Shown piece after piece: positions 11,665 through 21,659 of a stretch of 64,000 bases of DNA. The stretch lies in assembly GCA_038025085.1 (NCBI GenBank), contig CM076141.1, forward strand, positions 21,151,001 through 21,215,000, in the 5' to 3' direction. The stretch's first letter is position 1; each line of letters opens with the position of its first letter. The DNA comes from Tetragonia tetragonoides. Its lineage: Eukaryota > Streptophyta > Magnoliopsida > Caryophyllales > Aizoaceae. Under the pieces are notes generated by a model, which had not been told where the DNA came from, made no database searches, and saw only the letters and a list, made by a program, of their open reading frames with translations. Position numbers and translations under genes: made by a program.

Positions 11665-12501
11665 TCAAGTGGGACTAGTACCTTCTAGGAAGTGGTCTGG
11701 ATACTTCTCGCGCATCATGGATTTAGCTTCCCATGTTGCTTCCTCTTGACCTTGTCGAGACCAAACGACTTTGACGATCGTAATAGTCTTTGTTCGAGTT
11801 GTGCGCTCTTTGCGATCCACTATCTTGATAGGATGCTCTTCATAAGTCAAACCTTCATCTAGATCGATCATTTCAGGTTAAACGACGTGAGTTGGATCAT
11901 GTACGTATCGCTTCAACGGAGAGACATGAAACACACTGTGGACTTTTGCAAGTTCCACAGGTAAAGCTAATCGATAAGCAACCTCACTAATCCTTTCCAG
12001 AATCTCGTAAGGTCCAATATAACGAGGAATTAACTTCCCCTTACGACCAAAACGCATGACACCTTTGGTAGGAGATACTCGCAGAAGTACCTTGCTTCCT
12101 ACCTCAAACTCTTCATGTCTACGACCTCTATCTGTGTACGATTTCTGGCGATCTTGTGCACTACGCATCTTCGCTTGAATAACTTTGACCACATCGACGG
12201 TCTGCTGGATCATCTCAAGACCCAAAACTGCAGTTTCACTAATGTCGTTCCAACAAACTGGAGATCTACACTTCCTACCATACAATGCTTCATATGGTGG
12301 TCGATCAATGCTTGAGTGATAGCTATTGTTGTAAGAAAACTTGATCAACGGAATGTGTGTATCCCACGAGCCTTGATAATCGAGAGCACACGCTCGAAGC
12401 ATATCCTCCAAGGTCTGAATCGTTCTTTCCGTCTGACCATCAGTTACAGGATGAAAAGCAGTACTGAACTTCAATTTGCTTCTTCTTGCAATTTCTGCCA
12501 A
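11665..12501 (-). pseudogene. pol: Tekay A pol: integrase C-terminal half and chromodomain
   Basis: The frame (12501-11878, then 11871-11665 after one stop) holds the third catalytic integrase residue E in DGQTERTIQTL, the GKLIPRYIGPYEIL segment, VHSVFHVSPLKRYV and a C-terminal chromodomain with VVWSRQGQEEATWEAKSMMREKYPDHF. Chromodomains steer such elements to marked chromatin; the WSR..EEATWE core is complete. A deletion of about 7 nt relative to B near 12485-12500 shifts this part out of frame with the upstream integrase. Apart from that shift and one stop near 11877, this half is intact. Confidence 0.9.
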
Positions 12502-13739
12502 AAATGAGATAGAAATCTCGAGTCTCTATCTGAAACGATATCCTCTGGAACACCATGAAGTCTCATGATTTCTTTGACATATGCATCCGCTAGCTTCTCC
12601 ATTTCCCAAGTGTCGTTCATTGGGATGAATCTTGCAACTTTCGTCAAGCGATCCACAACTACCCAAATGGCGTTGTTCTTCTTTTGTGTCAATGGTAAAC
12701 CCATGACAAAGTCCATTGAAATTGAATTCCATTTCCACTTAGGGACTTTAAGCGATTGTATCATTCCGCCAGGTCTCTTGTGTTCTATCTTGACCTTCTG
12801 GCACGTCAGACACTTAGCCACGAACTCAGCGACATCTTGTTTCATTCCCTTCCACCAAAACATTTGGCGAAGGTCTTTGTAAAGCTTGTCTCCACCAGGA
12901 TGTACAGAATAAGGTGTATTGTGAGCTTCACCTAGAATCTGACTCTTGATCTCCAGATCATTCGGCACACAAACACGATCACGAAATCTCAAGACACCGT
13001 CTTGACCAATAGAAAAGTCCTCGGATCTACCCTCGTCCTTGTGGCGTAGAATCCGTTGCAGATCCTCATCTGTACTCTGTTTACCCTTGATCTCGTCGAG
13101 TAAGGTTGGTCGAACTGACATATGTGCTAAGGTACATTGAACGTCACCTTTCAGCACAATCTCCACGTCAAGACTCTGTAAGTCACGAATGATCTCCTTC
13201 GGAAGTACTAAAGCAGTATTCAACGTATGGCGAGTCTTTCTACTCAAAGCGTCAGCTTCCACGTTAGCTTTCCCTTCGTGATACTGTATGTCGATGTCGT
13301 ACTTTGTCAATAACTCTAGCCATCTTCTTTGTCGCATATTCAATTCCTTTTGCGTGAATATGTACTTGAGACTCTTGTGGTCCGTAAACATCTTGGCAGC
13401 AGAACCATGGAGATAATGTCTCCAAATCTTCAAGGCAAATAGGACAGCAGCGAGCTCTAAGTCGTGAGTAGGGTAATTATCCTCCTGCTTCTTCAATTGT
13501 CTTGAGGCATAAGCCACTAACTTACCATGTTGCATCACAACACAGCGTAAGCCATGCTTAGACGCGTCACTATAGACTTCGTACCCTTCAGTTCCCGATG
13601 GCAAAGTCAAAATCGGCGCGCTTGTAAGACGTTTCTTCAACTCTTGAAAAGCAGCTTCACACTTTTCCGACCACACGAACTTCGTCGTCTTTTTCATCAA
13701 GTTTGTCATAGGCTGCGCTATCTTCGAATATCTTTCCAC
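12471..13739 (-). pseudogene. pol: Tekay A pol: RNase H and integrase N-terminal half
   Basis: A 422-codon open frame. RNase H shows [34 protein letters not shown] and VEADALSRK. The integrase HHCC zinc site follows ([13 protein letters not shown] then CLTCQK), then catalytic D residues in [11 protein letters not shown] and IVSDRDSRF. The frame then fails at the 7-nt deletion before the third catalytic residue. All RNase H acidic residues are present. Upstream the RT connection runs back to 13956 with stops. Confidence 0.9.
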
Positions 13740-14544
13740 AAACCTACGATAGTAACCAGCTAACCCAAGAAAACTTCTGACCTAGGTCACGCTCTTCGGT
13801 GCGGACCAGTCTATAACAGCTCTAATCTATTCCGGGTCAACAAAAACTCCACTCTTAGACAGCACATGTCCTAAGAAGGAAGCAGTTTCTAACCAAAACT
13901 CGCACTTCAACAGCTTGGCGTACAACTGATGTCGTCTCAAAATCTCCAAAACGGTTCACAAGTGTCGCCCGTGCTCATCAGCATTCTTCGAATAGACAAA
14001 AATATCGTCAATAAAGACAACAATGAACTGATCGAGATAAGGCTGGAACGTACGGTTCATCAAATCTATAAACTTCGCAGGTGCGTTCGTCAACCCAAAA
14101 GGCATCACCGTGAACTCGTAGTGTCCATACCTCGTCCTAAACACGATCTTTGCAATGTCAGGCTCGGAAATCCTGAGTTGATAGTATCCTGAACGTAGAT
14201 CGATCTTGGAGAAAATAGTCGCTCCACGAAGTTGGTCAAATAGGTCGTCAATCCTCGGAAGTGGATAACGATTCTTGATCGTGATCTTGTTCAACTCTCG
14301 GTAGTCTATGCACAGTCTCATACTACCATCCTTCTTACGTACGAACAGAACATGAGCACCCCAAGGAGATACACCCGGGCGTATGTATCCCTTCTCCAGT
14401 AGTTTCTCAAGTTGCGTTTTCAGTTATTTCATCTCTGCAGGAGCCATACGATACAGAGCTTTCGAGATCGGAGCAGAACTTGGTGCTAAGTCAATCATGA
14501 AGTCCATAATGCATTGCGGAGGCATTCCTAGATCTTGTCTGGAA
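13740..14544 (-). pseudogene. pol: Tekay A pol: reverse transcriptase
   Basis: The open part (14321-13956) contains [37 protein letters not shown] (motif A), [12 protein letters not shown] and the catalytic [12 protein letters not shown]. Upstream, [11 protein letters not shown] sequence is visible but cut by a stop near 14427, and a one-base loss near 14540 separates RT from the protease frame. Downstream, [11 protein letters not shown] and [14 protein letters not shown] are readable with two stops. The catalytic DD is intact. Confidence 0.88.
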
Positions 14545-15655
14545 AGACGTAACCGTACTCCGAAACAACTGGAATAGTTTTTGAAACTTCGGCTTCTCGA
14601 CTTGTATCCACTACATGACATAGGTAAATCTCTTCACCTTTAGTCATACACTCCTTTGCTTTCATGGTTGCCACTACCTTCAACTTTGGTTTAACCACGA
14701 CTCCTTTGTAGGTAATCCTCCTACCCTTCGGTCGACAGAACGTCATACGTTGTTCAAAGCACTCAATCTTAGCCCTATACTTGGCTAACCAATCCATTCC
14801 CAAAATTACATCAAAATCTTTCAAATCCATCTGAATCAAATCCGCAGGCAAATCGGAACCAACTATCCAAATCGGACACTTTTCATACAACGCTTTACAA
14901 TTAACAATCGTTCCATCTGGCATCCTAATATTTGCACTATACACAGAACTAGGCTCTAAACCTATATTAGATGCAAAGCTCTTAGAAAGAACAGAGTGTG
15001 TTGCACCACTATCAAACAAAACAAAAGCAGGTTGAGAGTTAACGAGAAAAGTACCAGCAATCACATTCGGGTTCGCCTCAGCTTCATTGCGGTTCAGCAC
15101 ATAAACCCTTCCATTCACCCCCCTATTGTTGTTGTTGTTCTGCACGGGGTTGGTAGGTGCGGGAAGTAGTGCTTGATTATTCGCAACAGAAGCAGCAGTA
15201 TTGTTGCGGTTGTTGTTGTTGTAACCCCCATTTTCACGGTAGTTACCACCATTTCCGCGATTAGAATTTCCATTTCCACCACGATTGTAGTTGTTATCGC
15301 GGTTCTGACCATTGCCGTTCCTTCCACGACTCCAGCATTCAGAAGCTTTGTGACCAGTCTTGTTGCACTCGTAGCATTGAAGTACATCGCCACGATAGTT
15401 CTTGCCAGGATGCGTCTTGTTGCAGCGACTACAAGGCGTATTCCTCCTAGCTAAGATCGCCGGTCTATGACTATTCGAGTCATGATTCCTGTTCCCGTTG
15501 TGGTTCTGACCACCTTGGTTGTTGTAATTGCCGTTGTTCGGCCTTGGCCTCTTATCTGCACCACCTGACTGGGAAGAATTCCCTTCGTCACGTTTATGCT
15601 TTCCGAGCAATGAATCACGACGATCCACAGCACGCTCTTGGTTGAAGGCTTTCTC
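14545..15655 (-). pseudogene. gag-pro: Tekay A gag C-terminus (zinc knuckles) and protease
   Basis: The frame has an Asn/Gly-rich stretch around two zinc knuckles. The first is CSRCNKTHPGKNY, where the last Cys of the knuckle has become Tyr; B keeps Cys. The second is CYECNKTGHKASEC and is complete. The protease follows with the catalytic motif FDSGATHSVLSKSF and VILGMDWLAKY. The frame ends near 14530 at a one-base deletion. Protease would release gag and pol products from the polyprotein. Confidence 0.88.
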
Positions 15656-16252
15656 TTAAGATCCTTGGAACGTCAGCGAGTTTCCCATAACATAACGCTG
15701 AATATCCCACTTCAGGCCATCTTCGAACCTCTCGACCCGTTCAGCTTCGGTCGTCACCAAGTTAGGTGCAAAAGCAGTATGCTCGTTGAACTTTGTTGCG
15801 TACTCAGCTACAGATAGATTTCCTTCATAGATGTTCTCGAATTCTCGTTGCTTCTGGCGACGGACAGCTCTTGGATAGAACCGTTCACGAATAGACTCTT
15901 TGAAGTCGGTCCACCCATATTCATCAATGGTGAGTAGATCAGTGCCCAGATCGCTCCAGCACTCGTTAGCCTCACCCTTTAGGTAGTACGTAGCAGTGTT
16001 GACCTTCATGTTGTTGGGCCGATTAGTCGCCCTAAACAACTTCTCAAACTCAGTAATCCATTTCTCAAGCTTGGTGGGCTAAGAGCCACCCTCAAACATC
16101 GGAGGTTTGAGTGCATCGAAATCCCTAAAATTGCGCGTCTCAGGGTTCTGCGCGTTGTGATCTTGCTCTTGGCGCTCTAGTTCGCTCGTGATGTGCTCGA
16201 CAACATTGGTAAGACCTACCTCTAGTCTCGCGAGTCGGTCGTTGGTTGCCAT
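15656..16252 (-). pseudogene. gag: Tekay A gag N-terminal part
   Basis: Gag forms the particle that packages element RNA. The start ATG is at 16252-16250 (MATNDRLARLEVG), matching B at 30366. A stop near 16081 breaks GGS.PTKLEKW. The main open part (16039-15656) has YYLKGEANECW, FKESIRERFYPRAVRRQKQREF and FNEHTAFAPNLV, the usual retrotransposon gag fold region. A frameshift near 15655 leads into the zinc-knuckle frame. Confidence 0.88.
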
Positions 16253-17138
16253 TATAACAAATCCGAGACATAAAAGAGCAATGGTTGATCACCATTTCAG
16301 CAAAATTGGCACATTCGACCCAAATTGAGGTCTAATTGAGAGATATAGGTTATAATTGAAACCAATCTCTTGACATTTAGCAAATATCATATAAGTTTCA
16401 ATGATCGACCTTACATTGTAGGTCTAAGCAACATACTTGCTTTGAATGTTCTCAACTCCCATGCATAATAGTTCGATATGCAATAACAAAGTAGACACAT
16501 TGGTCGCACACGATTGATAAGCAATGACATTCACAACTCACACATCGAGGCTCCATACTATTTTAGCAGGGCAATAAACAATGACATTTGATTGCATACA
16601 ATACATGATTAGCCTTTGGTTCACAATTGATATGATGATGCTCAATGAAAATTTCGCCATAACTGCGACATGGATATCCCATCATGTCTAGGCAATACGA
16701 GATAGCATTATGAAACTATGAGTCAACCATGCAATTATGTGATAAAACGATCATATAGAACAAATTCTCAACGATATCATATAATCAAATGAAAGAGTCT
16801 TGCAATGAGACAAATTGCATGTAAATAGTAGTCATAAATATTTGTTGCCTATGCAACTACACCAACATCAAAATTGACCACACAGGGCCATCACAATAAC
16901 TAAAGATCAATAAAACTCAAGTAAAACTAATAAGGCAATAATCTACTTCTACTTGACATTAAGCATATCCACCGAATTTATGGGGCATGAAATGTTTCCT
17001 AAAATCATCTGCATGCTTGCACTTCTTGGTCCAGCAGTACTCGCACATACCTTTCGGCGCAAGCACTAACACGTTGTTCACCTTCCACTCGAACTCGGAT
17101 AGGCATAACTCAGCTGCGACGCCTCTAAAGCAAAGAGA
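16253..17138 (-). other. Tekay A leader between extra ORF and gag
   Basis: About 890 AT-rich bases with no credible gene. It is colinear with 29673-30365 in B. The last part holds the gag start context. It may serve as a packaging or translation-control leader, but nothing in it is recognised. Confidence 0.6.
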
Positions 17139-17730
17139 CTATCTCGTACCTTCTCCGTACTTCTTCTCGTGCAAGTGACCGCTCTTGGAGACTACGTCGT
17201 CATACTTCTCCTTGAGTCTCATCCAAGGATGGCTGTTAGGCAGAACAGCCAATAGTAGCTCTACCCATAAGCCTTCATGTAGACTCATCCTCCAGCTCAG
17301 CATCAGTAGCAAAGAACGGCTCCACAGGAGGAGACCAATTTGCAATAGGAGTAGGTGCAACAATAGGTACAGGAGTAGGCGCGATGTTGTTGTCGCTCTC
17401 GGCACTAGTATCTTCCAATTCCGGCATGTCATCATGCTCTTCCGGCGTTGTATGCTCAGAGGGATCTTCCTCTTCATCAACATATGGAGCAGGTGCGGCA
17501 ACTGGGGCAGCAATAGGCGCGGCTACAGGCGCGGGGCGTGCGGCCTCGTTGCGTATGACGACCACGCGTGCGGCGTGATATTGCGCGGGTTCACGGTGTA
17601 CGTTCGCGTCGTTTCCTGTCGATTCACTATTCGATGAGGCTACGTATTCCGCAGATGGTGCACGATGGGCTAGGGTGCGTTCCCTTTGGTGTGCAGTCGT
17701 CATTTGCGCAGTCTTTCTTGTCCTTACCAT
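17139..17730 (-). pseudogene. Tekay A extra ORF upstream of gag
   Basis: It begins at ATG 17730 (MVRTRKTAQMTTAHQRER), about 180 bp after the primer site, and matches the B frame at 28735-29672. The N-terminal part is Ala/Pro/Glu-rich (APIAAPVAAPAP, DEEEDPSEHTTPEEH). After a deletion of about 65 bp relative to B (near 17275) the frame shifts and continues as LHEGLWVELLLAVLP and RLKEKYDDVVSKSGHLHEKK, ending at 17139 with a stop. I recognise no domain. That both copies keep the start and order suggests it was once coding. Confidence 0.65.
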
Positions 17731-17907
17731 CTACAGGTAGACAATCAAACAATAAGAACATTATAAATTACAAGCAAAGTGATTTCAAATAGTTCCTATC
17801 TTGTAGGACTACTACGCTCAACGATTTTAATTATATTTTATTTTCCTTAAAATAAAACTAATCTTTATTAATTTATTAATTAATCTTAAGCAACCTTTTT
17901 AAACCTA

Positions 17908-17921
17908 GGGCTCTGATACCG
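17908..17921 (-). other. Tekay A primer binding site (initiator tRNA-Met type)
   Basis: The minus strand reads close to GGTATCAGAGCCC beside the 5' LTR end at 17934. This matches the TGGTATCAGAGC sequence complementary to the 3' end of initiator tRNA-Met, usual for Tekay and many other elements. Confidence 0.85.
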
Positions 17922-17933
17922 TTTGTAACACCC

Positions 17934-20282
17934 CCCGAATTCGCAACGATTTCCTGGGAACTATCAACGCCGTCGTGCACGACTCGACACAGCTGAACTG
18001 TCCCGAACCCGAGGGGAATGTCACTCTAACATTTATCACTAAGGAGTAAATGCTAAGAAGAAAGAAAGACTACGCATAAAGAGGAGCTTACTAAGGAACT
18101 AAACAAACTAAACAGTTAATATCAGAGTTGTCTATATAGTGAGCTAAAACCCATTAAACCAAATTTATTACAACTTGACTTCAAAGGGCTAAATCCAATA
18201 AAAATCCGAACGATCTAAACTGAACAGAAACCCTTCTAAAAACTGACGCGAACTCTACCTTCCAAGCTGCACGTCCTCAATCAACTAAACCTGCACTTTG
18301 GTTTCCGTGACGGAAACAAAATACAGAAGAAAAGAAAACAAACAAAAGAGAAACAAAAATCAGATAAACTGAATAAACGTCATCCGTACCCAATAAAAAC
18401 ATTTCGCAAACATTACTTGAGGTTTTAGAAGAATCATTGAAATTCATTTGCATACGCACATAAGCATATAATCAAGCATACGCATAACGACAATCTTTTA
18501 CATACAATTCTTGTATAGTGATCATACAAAATACGACATAGACAATCCGTCTTGATTAGAGAGATGTAAGAGAGCGAATAGAACAGCTATTACCCACACT
18601 GTTCATCGAAGATACAATCACGCCATGGACTTAATGACTCTAGTGTGCACACTACCTCTAGAACACGAGCCTAGAGGACTTAATAAATGGGGAATGATCC
18701 GTCCCAGACACACTGCGAGGTGTCTATAAGTAACTTTAAAATCACTCATCCCTTGAACTACACCATTAGATGCCATCCCGATTGCTCGACTACTCCTAGG
18801 GATCCATTAGGAGTCTTACTCTCATTTAATTCAATTCACATAATTTACATTGGTTGACATAAGTGGTACTATGAGACCACGACTTACTAATTCATTTCAT
18901 TCTCTTGACAATGAATAGTAAATAACGACGATAATGATAATTCAATACGATGAGAATTAAACATACTTTAATTCAATAACGACGATAATTCAATAATGAA
19001 GACAAGTAATGTCTAGCCAAATTTTGGCAGCACTTCGGCAGGGTAACATGATATCCAAAAATTTACAAATCACCCAAGACATGCAACGATAATATATAGG
19101 TGCTCACTAGCACTCAATAACATCCATACCAATTAGCATATAATTAATAGCATAATAATATTAATAATTCGCTATTCAAAAATTGTCCAATAATCATCAT
19201 ATGGACTAATTAATTCCCAAAACATGCTAACATCAACATGCTAATTATACCTCATATTTACAGCAGTGAATCATGCTTAATAACTTCATAATAACGACGA
19301 TATAATTTAATCATGCTTTGCATATTAAATTCACAACAAATTCCCAATTAGCACATAACACATCAAAATAGTTTTGATGGGGCTTTGGAAGAAGGTAGGC
19401 ATGAGTCTCTACCACTAATACGCTAGGAACAGTAAGTATGCTCCAACCAATCGACAATAATCACGCTTGCTCGTTAGGTCCTAATTAAAAACAATTCCCG
19501 AATAAGTATTAATTATATCCAAAATACAAATAGTAACGAAATCTCAATCTGATATTTTTACTAAATTTCTTGTTTTATTTCAATCAATCTAGGCTTTTAA
19601 AAATCCGAATTCCGATTCCGAATGAGTGCAGAAAAATAAAAACATTAAATCGAAAATACTGAAAATCGAATTAATAATTAAGAAAAATATAAAAACGAAA
19701 CCCTAACTTCAAAACTAGGCCTAGGTCACGGGTACCCATGCATGGGACCCATAACTCGACCCTTCATCACCACCACCACCCACTGGCCACCATGGCCGGT
19801 GGTGGTGGTCGCCGGAGCTCCGGCGAGGAGGAGAGAGAAAGAGAGCGAAGGGGAGTGCGAAAGAGAGAGAAAAAAATAAAGAGAGAGAAAAGGCGGGGGA
19901 AGGTCGGCCACCCACAGGTCACCACCTGGGCGTCGGCCCATTGGTCCGGTGGTGGTCCGGCGGCCAGGAGGTCGCTCGTGAGGTCGCGCGCAGGGGAAAC
20001 CCGCGAGGAAGAAAAAAGAGAAAAAAGAAAGAGAAAGAGAGAGAGGAGAGAGAGGAGAGAGAAGAGATTACCGGCGTAAGGAGGAGGTGGCGCCGGTGGT
20101 TGTTTCTTGCAAGGAGGGCCGGTGGAGAGAGGAGAGAGGCTCGAGTGAGGAGAGAGAGAGAGAGTGGACGGTGAGAGAGAGAAGAGAGCTTGAGGCTTTT
20201 GGCTCAGTTTGCAAAATTGATCAATTGTCTCACCTTTTTCTTATATAGTCCCTCAGTCAACCCAACTCAAATACTACTAGTC
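17934..20282 (-). repeat. Tekay A 5' LTR, truncated at its start
   Basis: The LTR end (TGTAACACC.. on the plus strand) is at 17934. It is colinear with the 3' LTR at 8727-11387, including the dyad GTTTCCGTGACGGAAAC (about 18299) and CCCATGCATGGG (about 19736). Similarity stops at about 20282. The first 290 or so bases of a normal LTR (compare 11100-11387) are missing, and Tat1 sequence begins. The TATA box (20241-20250) remains. Confidence 0.85.
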
Positions 20283-20400
20283 TTCATATGCATACATACT
20301 GTACACTCTCACACACCATGTGCACATCATCATCCTGCATGTCGCCTTCGAAGTACTTTGATCTTCGCTTTTACTCAAGCTCCATCAAAGTGGGGGCTTC
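20283..20400 (+). other. Tat1 3' internal end with polypurine tract
   Basis: A short stretch between the broken Tekay A LTR and the Tat LTR. The purine tract AAAGTGGGGG (20387-20396) is followed by CTTC and then the LTR start TGTAGACGCC at 20401. It would prime plus-strand DNA synthesis. It fixes the plus orientation of this LTR. Confidence 0.75.
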
Positions 20401-20714
20401 TGTAGACGCCAAAAAAGCGTCTTCAGATTTCTACGCAAAAGCCCGATAATGAAAGGAGTAATTTTTAAGCTTGGACTGCTATTTTGCTTTAATAATTAAG
20501 ATAAGGTCTCAGGTTTTTTCCTCCAAAGACTCCTTCATTCCATTCCATTCTGAAGCCCCGTTCAAGAGCTTTCCAACGACACGTCTCATGCCTCATTCCG
20601 ACTCTCGATCGCCAAGTTGTGATTTAAGGGTAAAACCGTCTTTTACCGTTCAGGGGTAAAACGGTATTTTCATGTTTTTTGGAATATTTAAAATCCTCCG
20701 GAAAATGAGGATGG

Positions 20715-20734
20715 GCTGGATGACGTCATCCAGC
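20715..20734. promoter_or_regulatory. 20-bp perfect palindrome with TGACGTCA core in Tat1 LTR U3
   Basis: The arms GCTGGATGAC and GTCATCCAGC are exact inverses. The core TGACGTCA is the classic site for plant bZIP (TGA-type) factors. It lies about 140 bp upstream of the TATA box and about 35 bp before the GCCGCTAGCGGC cassette. Binding is inferred from the motif only. Confidence 0.6.
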
Positions 20735-20870
20735 TGGCTGCTGACAGCCGTCAGCGGCCCAGGCTAGGGCCGCTAGCGGCGCTGACCAATTTCCGAGGGC
20801 CCGGCTAATTTTTCACGCCCGTCTCATTTTTCAGCTCAAATTCGACTGTACAATCCTACTTTTCCACGCA

Positions 20871-20878
20871 TATATAAA
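20871..20878 (+). promoter_or_regulatory. TATA box of Tat1 3' LTR
   Basis: TATATAAA, 83 bp downstream of the shared cassette. Transcription would start near 20905 and run to the right. Confidence 0.65.
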
Positions 20879-21659
20879 CAACCCTTCACCCTCAGTTCAA
20901 AACACACAGTCTACAGTTGACAACCTCTATTCTCAGGAGTATTAACACTGAGCTTCCCCCTCTTTCTTCCAAACTCGAGATCTATTTTTACTATTCTTGT
21001 CAAATATAGCCTACAGTTTAGGTACAAATTCCTGAGGGCTCAAATTAAATTAATTGCTTAATTGGTTTTTTTCTAAGTAGTGATAATGTAGATATCATGT
21101 TAGGTCACATTTTTATTGCTTCCTAAATATTGTCTGTATAATCGTTGTGCTGTCCAACTTGTTAATCGAATGCATGTCTAAAAAAGGGTTAAAAATAAAT
21201 GTTGTGATGCTTGTGATAAACCAATTAACAGTCTAAGTCTAGGTTGTTAATCCGGTTTTGCATTGGGAATTATGTCTTTAAATTATTAAGCAAACTTGAG
21301 TTAGTAGAGGCCGTCATAAACGGGCGAGTTGGGTGCCTAACACCTTCCCACCTCGTACCTTCGCCCCCGAACCCTTTAATCTTGGGTACTTATATGTTTT
21401 ATATAAGCGAGAGTCTTTCTAAAAACATGATTTGTTCACTTATCGCGCTATTGGGTTGTCCCTTCGGTTTGTCCCTTCGATAAAACGCCGATAGCAGATT
21501 TGTGATCTCTTTCATGTTTTTATTCAGTTCAAGTCTTTACAAAAGTTTTTCTAATTCGAGGGTCCCTTGAACTTATCTAAGCCCCCAACTGACAAATTTT
21601 CTATAAGGACGCACTCAGTGAAAACAAGGATTGGAAAAATCCCCGGTCCTTACAGCTAT

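Larger units (their letters stand above)
8727..20282 (-). mobile_element. Tekay A: chromovirus LTR retrotransposon, nearly full length
   Basis: Read on the minus strand the order is 5' LTR (20282-17934), tRNA-Met primer site, extra ORF, gag, protease, RT, RNase H, integrase, chromodomain, purine tract, 3' LTR (11387-8727). Both outer ends are damaged. The 5' LTR lacks about 290 bp of its start (compare 11100-11387). The 3' LTR lacks a clean TGTAACACC end. No target duplication can be read. Coding regions carry only about ten breaks. It lies between the Tat1 antisense gene and the Tat1 3' end, so it probably inserted into Tat1 and the junctions then suffered deletions. Confidence 0.85.
1..21654 (+). 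mobile_element. Tat1: Tat-lineage Ty3/gypsy retrotransposon, 3' part, interrupted by Tekay A
   Basis: The window opens inside the pol gene of a plus-strand Tat element. The order seen is RT, RNase H, second RNase H, integrase (to 3344), two minus-strand genes (3661-5007 and 5702-8600), then after the Tekay A insertion (8727-20282) a short internal stretch, a purine tract and an LTR (20401-21654). That 5702-8600 and 20283-21654 belong to the same element as pol is inference. It rests on the exact 12-bp palindrome GCCGCTAGCGGC found only at 5158, 8672 and 20769, and on the LTR ending inside the gag of another element (Tat2). The 5' LTR and gag would lie left of base 1. If A were removed this part would still be about 10 kb, consistent with the large size known for Tat/Ogre elements. 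Confidence 0.6.
20401..21654 (+). repeat. Tat1 3' LTR (about 1254 bp)
   Basis: It starts TGTAGACGCC after a purine tract and ends CCTTACA, so its ends form TGTA/TACA inverted termini. The U3 holds a 20-bp palindrome (20715-20734), the GCCGCTAGCGGC cassette (20767-20788) and TATATAAA (20871-20878). The Tat-typical segment GGGCGAGTTGGGTGCCTAACACCTT lies near 21323-21347; the same text, reversed, is in the Tat3 LTR near 63280-63310. Beyond 21654 the sequence is minus-strand gag of Tat2, so the element appears to have inserted there with GCTAT (21655-21659) as the likely target copy. Confidence 0.75.

Noticed and set aside
15173..15454. Val/Ile/Thr-rich frame opposite Tekay A gag
   Set aside because: Shadow of the Asn/Gly-rich gag region on the other strand.
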